A DNA stretch of 23,342 nt from an uncultured Collinsella sp. (GTDB taxonomy: Bacteria; Actinomycetota; Coriobacteriia; Coriobacteriales; Coriobacteriaceae), in NCBI GenBank assembly GCA_900542555.1, contig UQNU01000037.1, positions 1-23,342 of the forward strand, given 5' to 3'. The first letter of the stretch is position 1; every line of letters starts with the position of its first letter. Below, piece after piece: positions 6,848 through 14,086 of this stretch. The notes beneath the pieces were generated by a model. That model was not told the origin of the DNA. It did no database searches and saw nothing but the letters and a program-made list of their open reading frames with translations. A program made the position numbers and the translations under genes.

Positions 6848-8314
6848 ATGAGCGAGTACGATTCCCAGCGTCCCCAGGATGCGGGCAACGCCGGCGAGAC
6901 CCAGCAGCAGCCGCGTGTGCAGGTGGAGTCGACGCCTGCCGGCAGTAACATTCCCTACGTACAGGCCTACGACACGCAGACCGGCAAGCCGCTGGGTGGC
7001 CAGCAGGTCGTGAACAAGCACACGGTGGTCAAGACCAAGACCAAAAAGCTGCCGATCTTTATTACAGCGCTTGCCGGCTGTGCCTGCGGCGCCTTGCTGG
7101 TCATTGCGCTCATTATGAGCGGCACGCTCGATATCGGCGGCGGCAGGAACGCCGTGACGGCGGGCGCTTCGGGTTCATCGACGCAAAAGATCACGATCGA
7201 TTCCGAGGACACCACGCTGGCCGAGGCCGTTTCTGCCAAGGCCCTCCCCTCCGTCGTTTCCATCACTGCCACTTCGAGCGGTAGCCAGAATGGCTCGCTT
7301 TCGCAGTCTGCTGACGAGTCGGATAGCTCGGGCAGCGTCGGTTCGGGCGTTGTGCTCGATACCGAGGGCCACATCCTCACCAACAACCACGTGGTCGACG
7401 GCTACGACCAGTACGTGGTGACCATGGACGACGGCACCACCTACGAGGCCGAGTTCGTGGGCAACGACGCCTCGAGCGACCTCGCCGTCATCAAGCTCAA
7501 GGACGCCGACGCCTCCAAGCTCACGCCGATTGAGATCGGTGATTCCTCCAAGCTCAACGTGGGCGAGTGGGTCATGGCGATCGGCTCGCCGTTCGGCAAC
7601 GAGCAGTCCGTCTCCACGGGCATTGTGTCGGCGCTGTATCGCTCCACGGCCATGAGCTCCACCAGCGGCAATACCATCTATGCCAACATGATTCAGACCG
7701 ATGCCGCCATCAACCCGGGCAACTCCGGCGGCGCGCTCGTCAACGACAACGGTGAGCTGGTGGGTATCAACTCGCTTATCGAGAGCTATTCGGGCTCCAG
7801 CTCGGGCGTGGGCTTTGCCATTCCGGTTAACTACGCCAAGAACATTGCCGACCAGATTATCGACGGCAAGACACCGGTGCATTCGTACATGGGCGCTACG
7901 CTTTCGAGCGTCAATGCGCTCAACGCCCGCACCAACAAGCTGAGCACCGATAGCGGCGCGTATGTGGCGAGCGTCGTTGAGGATGGTCCTGCTGCCAAGG
8001 CCGGCATTCAGGAGGGCGACGTCATCACCAAGCTGGGCGACGACGAAATCACGAGCGCCGATGGCCTGATCATCGCGCTGCGCAGCCACGAGGTGGGCGA
8101 GAAGGTCGAGATCACGCTTATGCGCGGCAAGGAAGAGAAGAAGGTCACCGTCGAGCTGGGCTCCGATGAAGAGCTGCAGAACCAGCAGCAGGACGACAGT
8201 TCGACCGACACCGGCAATGGCGGTATTACCGACGAGCAGCTGCGCCAGTACCTGGAGGAGCTGTTAGGCCAGCAGAGCCAGGGCCAGGGTCAAGGCTACG
8301 GCCAGGGCTACTAG
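6848..8314 (+). CDS. htrA: HtrA/DegP-type membrane-anchored serine protease
   Basis: 488 residues. A polar, Gln-rich cytoplasmic head (1-66) leads to one transmembrane helix (about 69-92), so the protease faces the outside, where it degrades or refolds damaged exported proteins. The trypsin-like domain has the complete triad: His181 in 'TNNHVV', Asp211 in 'SSDLAVIKL', Ser293 in 'NPGNSGGAL'. One PDZ domain follows (about 370-455; 'AAKAGIQEGDVITKLGDDEI'), then a Gln/Gly-rich tail ending in GQGQGYGQGY. I chose the ATG at 6848 because GAAAGGAT precedes it and an upstream ATG overlaps the leader hairpin. Two-promoter or heat-shock control is not visible. Symbol given for the family; the exact orthologue (DegP, HtrA, HtrB) is not resolved. 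Confidence 0.93.
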   Translation: MSEYDSQRPQDAGNAGETQQQPRVQVESTPAGSNIPYVQAYDTQTGKPLGGQQVVNKHTVVKTKTKKLPIFITALAGCACGALLVIALIMSGTLDIGGGRNAVTAGASGSSTQKITIDSEDTTLAEAVSAKALPSVVSITATSSGSQNGSLSQSADESDSSGSVGSGVVLDTEGHILTNNHVVDGYDQYVVTMDDGTTYEAEFVGNDASSDLAVIKLKDADASKLTPIEIGDSSKLNVGEWVMAIGSPFGNEQSVSTGIVSALYRSTAMSSTSGNTIYANMIQTDAAINPGNSGGALVNDNGELVGINSLIESYSGSSSGVGFAIPVNYAKNIADQIIDGKTPVHSYMGATLSSVNALNARTNKLSTDSGAYVASVVEDGPAAKAGIQEGDVITKLGDDEITSADGLIIALRSHEVGEKVEITLMRGKEEKKVTVELGSDEELQNQQQDDSSTDTGNGGITDEQLRQYLEELLGQQSQGQGQGYGQGY

Positions 8315-8340
8315 CGAGCCGTTTCGCTCATACCGATGCC

Positions 8341-8384
8341 AGAGGGGCTGTCCCACCAACGCGGGACAGCCCCTCTTTTCTTAT
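8341..8384 (+). terminator. Intrinsic terminator of htrA
   Basis: AGAGGGGCTGTCCC (8341-8354) pairs perfectly with 8363-8376 around an 8-nt loop, followed by TTTCTTATT. It lies 27 bases after the htrA stop. Confidence 0.93.
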
Positions 8385-8415
8385 TGATCCGTTGGGGACG
8401 GAGGAAAACGGATCA
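8385..8415. repeat. 31-bp palindromic repeat, copy 1 (minus orientation)
   Basis: TGATCCGTT and AACGGATCA form the ends of a 31-bp inverted repeat directly behind the htrA terminator. Its reverse complement matches 15856-15886 at 27 of 31 positions, including a 19-base identical block TGATCCGTTTTCCTCCGTC. That second copy lies inside an ABC transporter gene. Confidence 0.82.
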
Positions 8416-8450
8416 CTTGGGGATGACAAGAGGCCTGGTTCGTAATGGTC

Positions 8451-8653
8451 TGGACAGTTAGTTCAGATACGTATAAATCTGGGGCAGCTTGGGATGCGTT
8501 TTGAGCAATTTTTGATTGGGATGGGGCTCGAATGGGTGTTTGGAAGGGAGAGCGGGACGTTTACATGGTCTCGAGGAGCCCAAATTAGTTGAAACAGGGG
8601 TGTTCGTGCCTGATTCAGCTCTAGGATTTATACGTATCTGAACTAACTGTCCA
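8451..8653. mobile_element. 203-bp MITE-like element with perfect 29-bp terminal inverted repeats
   Basis: Bases 8451-8479 are the exact reverse complement of 8625-8653; the outer part reads TGGACAGTTAGTTCAGATAC. The 145-bp interior has no ORF worth naming and no internal symmetry that I could find. The interval lies between htrA and ligA with nothing else in it. GGTC occurs just outside the left end (8447-8450) and four bases beyond the right end (8658-8661), so a target duplication is not clear. The shape suits a small non-autonomous transposable element, but a bidirectional regulatory RNA or binding region is also possible. Confidence 0.6.
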
Positions 8654-8761
8654 CCCCGGTCTGGCGGCTGCCGATTCGGTGCGGTTCGAAAGGGCTATTC
8701 GACCCCATTGCGACCGGTGGTACTCTAGTATCCGTTTGAAATCGAGCGAAGGAGTGCTGCT

Positions 8762-10990
8762 ATGGAGCAATCGAGCCTGTTTGGTGACGGTGTGGACATC
8801 GATACCGAAACGCCCGCGAGCGCGGATGCCACCGCACCGGTCGACGCCCGTGCCCAGGCGGCAGCGCGTGCGGCCGAGCTGCGCCACGAGCTCGATTACC
8901 ACGCCTATCGCTACTACATGCTCGATGCGCCCGAGATCACGGACGCCGCCTTCGACAAAATGCTCGTTGAGCTGCAGGAAATCGAGGCGACCTACCCCGA
9001 CCTGGTGACGCCCGACAGCTATACCCAGCGCGTGGGCGGCTACGTGAGCGAGCAGTTTACGCCGGTCACGCATATGGCGCGCATGTATTCCATGGATGAT
9101 GCCATGGATCTGGACGAACTCGACGCGTGGCTCCAGCGCGCCGAGGATGCGCTCGGTGCCGGCAGCGTCACCTATACCTGCGAGCTTAAGATCGACGGTC
9201 TGGGCGTGGCCCTTACCTACCAAAACGGCACCTTCGTACGTGCGGCCACACGTGGCGATGGCACCACGGGCGAGGATGTGTCGCTCAACGTGCGCACCAT
9301 CAAGGATGTGCCCATGCACCTGTCCGAGCCGGCGCTCGCTCACATGGGCGCCGACCGCGAGCGCACCATTGAGGTGCGCGGCGAGGTCTACATGCCTAAG
9401 GGCAGCTTTGTTCGTCTGAACGACGAGGCCGATGCCGAGGGTCGCGACCCCTTCGCCAACCCGCGCAACGCTGCCGCCGGCAGCCTGCGCCAAAAGGACC
9501 CCAAGATCACGGCACGCCGCGATCTTGCCACCTTTATCTATGCCATCGCCGATACCGATCCGCTGCACGTCCACAGCCAGCGCGAGTTCCTCGACTGGCT
9601 GCGCAACGCTGGCTTTAGCGTCAACCCTAACGTTGCCCGTTGCGCCACGCCCGCCGAGGTCCACGAGTTCTGTGCCCAGGCGCTTGAGCACCGCGGTGAC
9701 CTGGACTACGACATCGACGGCGTGGTCGTAAAGGTCGACAGCTTCCAGCAGCAGCTCGACCTGGGCTTTACTGCCCGCGCGCCGCGCTGGGCCATTGCCT
9801 TTAAGTTTCCGCCCGAGGAAAAGCAGACCATCCTGCGCGAAATTCGCATCCAGGTGGGCCGCACCGGCGTGCTCACGCCGGTCGCCGAGTTCGATCCGGT
9901 GACGGTCGCCGGCTCCACCATCGCGCGCGCTACGCTGCACAACATCGACGAGATCCGCCGAAAAAACGTGCGCGAGGGCGATACCATCATCGTGCACAAG
10001 GCGGGTGACGTGATCCCGGAGGTCGTGGGCCCGGTACTCGACAAGCGCCCGGCCGATTCGGTCGACTGGCACATGCCCGAGGTCTGCCCCGTGTGCGGCA
10101 GCCCCGTGGTCCACGAGGACGGCGAGGTCGCTTACCGCTGCGTCTCCATCGACTGCCCCGCGCAGCTCAAGGAGCGCCTGCTCCACTGGGTGAGCCGCGG
10201 CTGCATGGACGTCGACGGCCTGGGCGACGAGATTGTCGACAAGATGATCGCCGCCGGGCTGATTCACGATGTCGCAGACTTCTACCAGCTCACGGTCGAC
10301 GACATCGCCGGCCTGGACACGGGCCGCACCTATGCCAGCTCCAACAGCAAAAAGGGCGTCAAGAAGGGCGACCCCATTCCGGTAGGCCTCAAGACGGCCG
10401 AGAAAATCATCGCCGAGCTCAACAAGTCCAAGAGCCAGCCGCTCGGTCGCGTGCTGTTTGCCCTGGGCATCCGCCACGTGGGCAAGAGTGTGGGTGAGGT
10501 CATCGCCGAGCGATTCCTGTCGATCGACAAGCTTATCTTGGCGAGCGAAGAGGACATCGCCGAGTGCGAGGGCATCGGTCCCAAGATTGCGGCGAGCGTC
10601 AAGCAGTTCCTGGCCGTGCCCGAAAACCTTGCCGTGCTGGAGCGTCTGCGCCAGGCGGGCCTGTCGCTCGAGGTCGATTTGGGCGCCGCGCACGCGCAAG
10701 CCGCAGCCGACGCTGGCGTGGCGGGCGAGCTCGCCGACGTACAGCCGCTCGCGGGTCTGACCTTCGTGCTCACCGGCACGCTCGTCAACCGCACGCGCGA
10801 CGAGGCAGGCGCGGCGCTCAAGGTGCTTGGTGCCAAGGTTTCGGGCAGTGTTTCAAAGAAGACGAGCTATCTGGTCGCCGGCCCCAAAGCGGGCTCCAAG
10901 CTTACCAAAGCCGAGCAACTGGGCGTACCCGTACTGGACGAGGACGCACTCGAGCAGATCTTGGCTACTGGTGAGGTGCCCCAGGCTTAG
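8762..10990 (+). CDS. ligA: NAD+-dependent DNA ligase
   Basis: 742 residues. It seals nicks in duplex DNA during replication and repair, using NAD+. Domain Ia and the NAD-binding residues lie in the N-terminal part ('YRYYMLDAPEITDAAFD', tyrosine-rich). The adenylated lysine is Lys143 in 'CELKIDGLG'. The OB fold follows, then a four-cysteine zinc finger (Cys442, 445, 460, 465), helix-hairpin-helix repeats ('GIRHVGKSVGEVIAERF', 'AECEGIGPKIAASV') and a C-terminal BRCT domain (about 665-740, 'FVLTGTL'). A lysine-rich insertion near residues 520-540 ('SSNSKKGVKKGD') interrupts the helix-hairpin-helix region, and the N-terminal 40 residues are an Ala-rich extension. The ATG at 8762 follows GAAGGAG. 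It is monocistronic, with its own terminator. Confidence 0.97.
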   Translation: MEQSSLFGDGVDIDTETPASADATAPVDARAQAAARAAELRHELDYHAYRYYMLDAPEITDAAFDKMLVELQEIEATYPDLVTPDSYTQRVGGYVSEQFTPVTHMARMYSMDDAMDLDELDAWLQRAEDALGAGSVTYTCELKIDGLGVALTYQNGTFVRAATRGDGTTGEDVSLNVRTIKDVPMHLSEPALAHMGADRERTIEVRGEVYMPKGSFVRLNDEADAEGRDPFANPRNAAAGSLRQKDPKITARRDLATFIYAIADTDPLHVHSQREFLDWLRNAGFSVNPNVARCATPAEVHEFCAQALEHRGDLDYDIDGVVVKVDSFQQQLDLGFTARAPRWAIAFKFPPEEKQTILREIRIQVGRTGVLTPVAEFDPVTVAGSTIARATLHNIDEIRRKNVREGDTIIVHKAGDVIPEVVGPVLDKRPADSVDWHMPEVCPVCGSPVVHEDGEVAYRCVSIDCPAQLKERLLHWVSRGCMDVDGLGDEIVDKMIAAGLIHDVADFYQLTVDDIAGLDTGRTYASSNSKKGVKKGDPIPVGLKTAEKIIAELNKSKSQPLGRVLFALGIRHVGKSVGEVIAERFLSIDKLILASEEDIAECEGIGPKIAASVKQFLAVPENLAVLERLRQAGLSLEVDLGAAHAQAAADAGVAGELADVQPLAGLTFVLTGTLVNRTRDEAGAALKVLGAKVSGSVSKKTSYLVAGPKAGSKLTKAEQLGVPVLDEDALEQILATGEVPQA

Positions 10991-11010
10991 GACATCGATA
11001 ATCAAATTAG

Positions 11011-11052
11011 AAAACCTCCCGGAAAGGTTGATACTTTCCGGGAGGTTTTTAT
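11011..11052 (+). terminator. Intrinsic terminator of ligA
   Basis: AAAACCTCCCGGAAAG (11011-11026) pairs perfectly with 11034-11049 around a 7-nt loop, ending in TTTTTATTT. Being A-flanked and T-flanked it can work in both directions. Its T-run overlaps the stop codon of the minus-strand remnant at 11049. Confidence 0.95.
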
Positions 11053-11105
11053 TTGGGCGTGGTGGCGGGCAGCATGATCTGCGTCATGTAGGTTGCTGAG
11101 GATGA
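11049..11105 (-). pseudogene. 3'-end gene remnant A (ends ATYMTQIMLPATTPK)
   Basis: Read on the minus strand, 11105-11049 encodes S-S-S-A-T-Y-M-T-Q-I-M-L-P-A-T-T-P-K and a TAA stop. The same C-terminal pattern, A-T-Y-V-T-Q-I-T-V-P-V-A-P-S-K and stop, occurs on the same strand at 12382-12480. Nucleotide differences between the two are largely at third codon positions of this frame, which indicates that both descend from a translated sequence. No start or longer frame is attached, so this looks like the tail of a lost gene. I do not recognise the parent family. Confidence 0.5.
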
Positions 11106-11207
11106 CCCTGCGGAGCGGTGTCGTTCCGGAGCGATAGAAGATTCATACAAAGCAAAGGGGCCCCGCAGTGAGGTCCCACAACGGGGCTGCCCCATTGTGA
11201 TGAGTTT

Positions 11208-11241
11208 TATACACTTTAACATTAACATTAACGTGTATACT
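11208..11241 (+). promoter_or_regulatory. Promoter/operator of the toxin-antitoxin operon
   Basis: An inverted repeat TATACAC (11208-11214) and GTGTATA (11233-11239) encloses three tandem TTAAC(A/G) units. The -10-like TATACT (11236-11241) overlaps the right arm, 33 bases before the antitoxin start. An antitoxin binding such a dyad would repress its own operon, the usual mode for Phd-like systems. This stretch is markedly AT-rich against its surroundings. Confidence 0.65.
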
Positions 11242-11274
11242 TAGCAGTGAAGATATATGTTGAGAGGAGCAGTT

Positions 11275-11667
11275 ATGGTTACGGTCGCGTTTTCGGAGCT
11301 GCGCCAAAACCTTACGCAGGTGGCCGAAAAGGTTGCCAATGAGGGCGAGGAGGTTGTGGTCTTCAAGCGGAGCAAGCCGTTGTTCAAGATCGTGCCGCTC
11401 GACTATGAAGGTCCAGTTACGGTGGAATATGACGCTGCCCAGGAGCGTGGGGGCGCAAAACCGACGTGCGGCACGGGCAAGCCCAAGCGCGACGTGGGTA
11501 CGATGTGGCATCCCAAGATCACCTGGAAGGAGATCCGTGAGATGCTCGCGGAGAATGAGGACTACCAGGAGTATCTCGATATCGTGGCTAACATGCCAAA
11601 GGGAACGCCGCTCGATACGATGACGGTTGAAGATGAAAAGCGCGTCGCGAGGGAGCGCTACTTATGA
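11275..11667 (+). CDS. Phd/YefM-like antitoxin with a C-terminal extension
   Basis: 130 residues. The N-terminal part 'VTVAFSELRQNLTQVAEKVANEGEEVVVFKRSKPLFKIVPL' follows the Phd/YefM antitoxin fold, which binds DNA and neutralises the paired toxin through its C-terminal part. The C-terminal segment from about residue 75 ('WHPKITWKEIREMLAENEDYQEYLDIV') is helical and acidic, fitting the toxin-binding region. I chose the ATG at 11275, preceded by GAGAGGAG; an in-frame ATG at 11257 lacks a ribosome site. Its stop overlaps the toxin start by four bases (ATGA), so the two are translationally coupled. Confidence 0.85.
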   Translation: MVTVAFSELRQNLTQVAEKVANEGEEVVVFKRSKPLFKIVPLDYEGPVTVEYDAAQERGGAKPTCGTGKPKRDVGTMWHPKITWKEIREMLAENEDYQEYLDIVANMPKGTPLDTMTVEDEKRVARERYL

Positions 11668-12086
11668 GGGCATTTCTCGATACCAACTTTCTGCTCGATT
11701 GCGTGCTGCCGGGCCGGCCGGAGCATGGGGCGGCGCAAATGACCAAGGGGCTCGTTGACGTGGAGCTTATCGAGGGCGTTGTTTCGGCCTGCTCTCTCAA
11801 GGACGCGTACTACATTCTCACCAAACAGGCCGGCGAGGCGCGCGCCCGCGAGGTAGTGCGTGACTGTCTTAAGAGCTACTCGGTAGAGCCTCTCGACCAA
11901 GAAGCTTGTTTTACCTCCGCCTATTCCGATGAGCCGGACTTTGAGGACGGCTGTATCCGTGCGATGGCCGAGCGTGCCGGCGTGGACTTTATCATCACGC
12001 GTGACCGCGCCGCTTTTGTGCGCTCGACCATCAAGACCTTCTCGCCTGCAGAGTTCATCCGTGCGTTTCCGATTCCGGAGGAGTAA
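11664..12086 (+). CDS. PIN-domain toxin (VapC-like ribonuclease)
   Basis: 140 residues, the usual PIN toxin size. The metal-binding acidic residues expected of a PIN nuclease are present: Asp6 in 'FLDTNFLLD', Asp47 in 'SLKDAYYIL', Asp95 in 'DFEDGCIRA' and Asp114 in 'FIITRD'. PIN toxins cleave tRNA or mRNA and stop growth when not held by the antitoxin. The partner here is Phd-like rather than VapB-like, a pairing seen in some actinobacteria. It starts within the antitoxin stop codon. Nothing suggests inactivation. Confidence 0.88.
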   Translation: MRAFLDTNFLLDCVLPGRPEHGAAQMTKGLVDVELIEGVVSACSLKDAYYILTKQAGEARAREVVRDCLKSYSVEPLDQEACFTSAYSDEPDFEDGCIRAMAERAGVDFIITRDRAAFVRSTIKTFSPAEFIRAFPIPEE

Positions 12087-12147
12087 AACCGCCATATCGG
12101 GGATTGTCCCCGGCGTTTGGCGAGCTTGTTGGGAGGCTCCTGGTCCA

Positions 12148-12339
12148 GTGACTGTTACAAAAAACGGCTATAGCAAATTTGTTGTACTTCGGTCTGAAGA
12201 CTATGACTTCATGGTTCAGGAACAGGCTAAGGCTCGTCTGATGGCTCGTATAGCTGTGGCCGAGCGGGAGCGTGCTGCTGGCATGGCGCGTGATGCCTTT
12301 GAGGCTCTCGATGACCTTGAGGCAAAATATGGCCTATAA
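12148..12339 (+). pseudogene. Truncated Phd/YefM antitoxin remnant
   Basis: The frame reads VTVTKNGYSKFVVLRSEDYD and continues through a helical, charged tail to 'LDDLEAKYGL'. This is the middle and end of a YefM/Phd antitoxin, about 63 codons against the usual 85-90. The missing N-terminus seems to persist out of frame just upstream: 'RLASLLGG' in another frame at about 12110-12135, which suggests a frameshift near 12130. A GTG at 12148 preceded by GGGAGG could still start translation. It overlaps the start of a RelE-like remnant, as in an intact TA pair. Confidence 0.7.
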
Positions 12340-12424
12340 CGTCAAGATTCTGCCTTCAGCCGAACGTTTTCTGGGCAGTTCTTATTTGGACGGGGCAACC
12401 GGCACCGTGATCTGCGTCACGTAG
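12329..12424 (+). pseudogene. Truncated RelE/ParE toxin remnant
   Basis: An ATG at 12329, overlapping the antitoxin remnant's stop by 11 bases, begins 'MAYNVKILPSAERF', the typical start of a RelE/ParE toxin. After about 14 codons the similarity ends. The frame closes at TAG 12422-12424 after 31 codons. The break coincides with the end of gene remnant B, read on the other strand, so the toxin gene was cut by a deletion or insertion at about 12371-12381. Confidence 0.65.
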
Positions 12425-12480
12425 GTCGCCGGATCATCGCTGGCGATGCCATCGATGAGGGCGACCTCGCGTTGCCCCGC
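12382..12480 (-). pseudogene. 3'-end gene remnant B (ends ATYVTQITVPVAPSK)
   Basis: On the minus strand 12480-12382 encodes A-G-Q-R-E-V-A-L-I-D-G-I-A-S-D-D-P followed by ATYVTQITVPVAPSK and a TAA stop. The last 15-18 residues resemble remnant A at 11049-11105. It starts right behind the MATE gene's stop in a different frame, so it is not part of that protein. No start codon is visible. The parent gene is unknown to me. Confidence 0.5.
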
Positions 12481-13826
12481 TACGCTGCCAACTTGTCAAA
12501 AGCCCCGCGTTGGTTGAGCACGGTAAACGCGACAACACAGATGACCGCCGACAAAATCGATCCGCACGGCGAGGCGATACCCATGGGAAACAACGTATCG
12601 GAATAGGCGTTCGACAGCAGCCACGCGCCCGGCACGCGAATGAGCGCCACGGCCAGCACGTTGTGCGCAAAGCCGATGTAGCTCTTGCCATACGCAGCGA
12701 AAAAGCCGCTAAAGCAAATGTGGATGCCGGCAAAAATCGCGTCGAAAATATAGCTGCGCATATAGCCGGTGCCGGCGGCGACCACCGCGGCGTCCTTGGC
12801 AAAAAAGCCAATAAACGCCGGCGCCACCAGCCACATCAGCACCGTGATCAGGCAGCCGTACACCACCGAGATCGTCATGGCATCTTTGAGTACCTGACGC
12901 GCGCGGTCACCCTTGCCCGCGCCGACGTTTTGCGCCGTGAGTGCGCTGACGGTGGCGCCCATGGAGCTCGGCACAATGAACAAGAAGCTGATCATCTTCT
13001 CGACCAGGCCTACGGCGGCGGCGTCGACCAGGCCGCGATGGTTGGCGATGACGGTGATAAACATAAACGCCACCTGGATGCAGCCGTCCTGCACGGCCAC
13101 GGGCACGCCGATCTTAAGAATGCTGCCGAGCACCTCGGGCTGGGGGCGCAGGTCGCTGCGCTTTACGTGGATGTTCGTGCGGCGGCTCTTGAGCCACACG
13201 AGCGCGAGGGCAACGCTGGCCGTCTGCGCGGTTACTGTGCCGAGCGCCGCGCCCACGGGGCCGAGCCCCATGTGGCCGATAAACAGAAAATCGAGCGCGA
13301 TGTTGATGATGCACGCCACGCCAATCACGTACATGGGCGAGCGCGAATCGCCCAGGCCGCGAAAAATGGCCGAGAGGATGTTGTATGCGGCGATAAACGG
13401 AATGCCGACAAAGCAGATACGCAGGTAGGCGGCGGTTCCTTCGACTGCCTCGGCCGGCGTGCCAATGAGCGCCACAACCTGCGGGCACAGCGCAAGCAAG
13501 ATGGCGGCCAGTACCACCGAGACACCCATAAAGAGCGTGATGGTATTGCCGATGGCGGCCTCGGCGCGGTCGAAGCGGCGCGAGCCCACGGCGTGGCCGA
13601 CGATAACCGTCGTTCCCATGGCCAGGCCCACGAGCGTCACGGTAATGATATAGAGCGTCTGCGCGCCATTGCCCACGGCGGTGATGCCGGCGGCGCCGCT
13701 AAACTGCCCCATCATGTACAGATCGGCCATGCCGTAGAGCATCTGCAAAAAGTACGAGAGCATATAGGGCAGGGCAAAGACCGCGATGGTCTTAAGGACA
13801 TTACCGCGTGTGAGGTCGTGTTCCAT
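12480..13826 (-). CDS. MATE-family multidrug/sodium antiporter
   Basis: 448 residues, 12 predicted membrane helices in two six-helix bundles, the standard size for MATE transporters, which export cationic or hydrophobic drugs in exchange for Na+ or H+. The N-terminal 'VLKTIAVFALPYMLSYFLQMLYGMADLYMMGQF' and second-half 'GVPVAVQDGCIQVAFMFI' match the NorM/DinF-like repeat beginnings. The ATG at 13826 is preceded by a weak AAAGTG. A MerR-type promoter lies 43-73 bp upstream. No terminator was recognised downstream; gene remnant B follows immediately. Substrate cannot be assigned. Confidence 0.93.
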   Translation of the reverse strand: MEHDLTRGNVLKTIAVFALPYMLSYFLQMLYGMADLYMMGQFSGAAGITAVGNGAQTLYIITVTLVGLAMGTTVIVGHAVGSRRFDRAEAAIGNTITLFMGVSVVLAAILLALCPQVVALIGTPAEAVEGTAAYLRICFVGIPFIAAYNILSAIFRGLGDSRSPMYVIGVACIINIALDFLFIGHMGLGPVGAALGTVTAQTASVALALVWLKSRRTNIHVKRSDLRPQPEVLGSILKIGVPVAVQDGCIQVAFMFITVIANHRGLVDAAAVGLVEKMISFLFIVPSSMGATVSALTAQNVGAGKGDRARQVLKDAMTISVVYGCLITVLMWLVAPAFIGFFAKDAAVVAAGTGYMRSYIFDAIFAGIHICFSGFFAAYGKSYIGFAHNVLAVALIRVPGAWLLSNAYSDTLFPMGIASPCGSILSAVICVVAFTVLNQRGAFDKLAA

Positions 13827-13868
13827 GGGCGGGGCACTTTCTGGCTGGGTTTGTTTACGTACCAGTGT

Positions 13869-13899
13869 AGTGAAAACCCTACAACGATTGTAGAGTCAA
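13869..13899 (-). promoter_or_regulatory. MerR-type promoter for the MATE gene
   Basis: On the minus strand TTGACT (13899-13894) and TTCACT (13874-13869) are separated by 19 bp, the over-long spacer typical of promoters activated by MerR-family proteins. Within that spacer lies a perfect dyad, CTACAATCGTTGTAG (13893-13879). MerR proteins such as BmrR twist such promoters into activity when bound to a drug. No merR gene is in the window. The -10 match is weak. Confidence 0.6.
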
Positions 13900-14017
13900 G
13901 GTTTGTGATGACGCCGGAGCGAAAAAGTCTCGCGCACCATTATTCCGAGTGAATATGGACACACATCACGAGAACTCGCCGCCGGCGCTAACCTTGCAGA
14001 AAACGATTTCGGAATAC

Positions 14018-14045
14018 TTGACACCATTATTCGGCGCGCAATAAT
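14018..14045 (+). promoter_or_regulatory. Promoter of the ABC exporter operon
   Basis: TTGACA (14018-14023), 16 bp, AATAAT (14040-14045). ATTATT at 14026-14031 and AATAAT at 14040-14045 form a dyad across the spacer, a possible repressor site. A larger imperfect dyad involves TATTCCGA (13951 area) and TTTCGGAATA (14007 area). No regulator gene is adjacent. Confidence 0.65.
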
Positions 14046-14086
14046 ACGTGCGTTTGCGAACAACGTTTGATGGGGGTTGAACCTGC

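Noticed and set aside
8621..10699. A 692-codon open frame on the minus strand
   Set aside because: It is antisense to ligA, which shows all ligase motifs; the His/Gly/Leu-rich reading is typical of antisense GC-rich frames.
11157..11193. Terminator on the minus strand upstream of the toxin-antitoxin operon
   Set aside because: GGGGC/GCCCC segments can pair in more than one way and the T-run is broken (TTTGCTTT); support is insufficient.
11208..11239. TTAACA repeats as replication iterons
   Set aside because: Only three 6-bp units, inside the toxin-antitoxin promoter and without any replication initiator gene.
12510..13952. A 480-codon plus-strand frame over the MATE gene
   Set aside because: Antisense to a clear 12-helix transporter; composition is His/Arg/Gly-rich without domain motifs.
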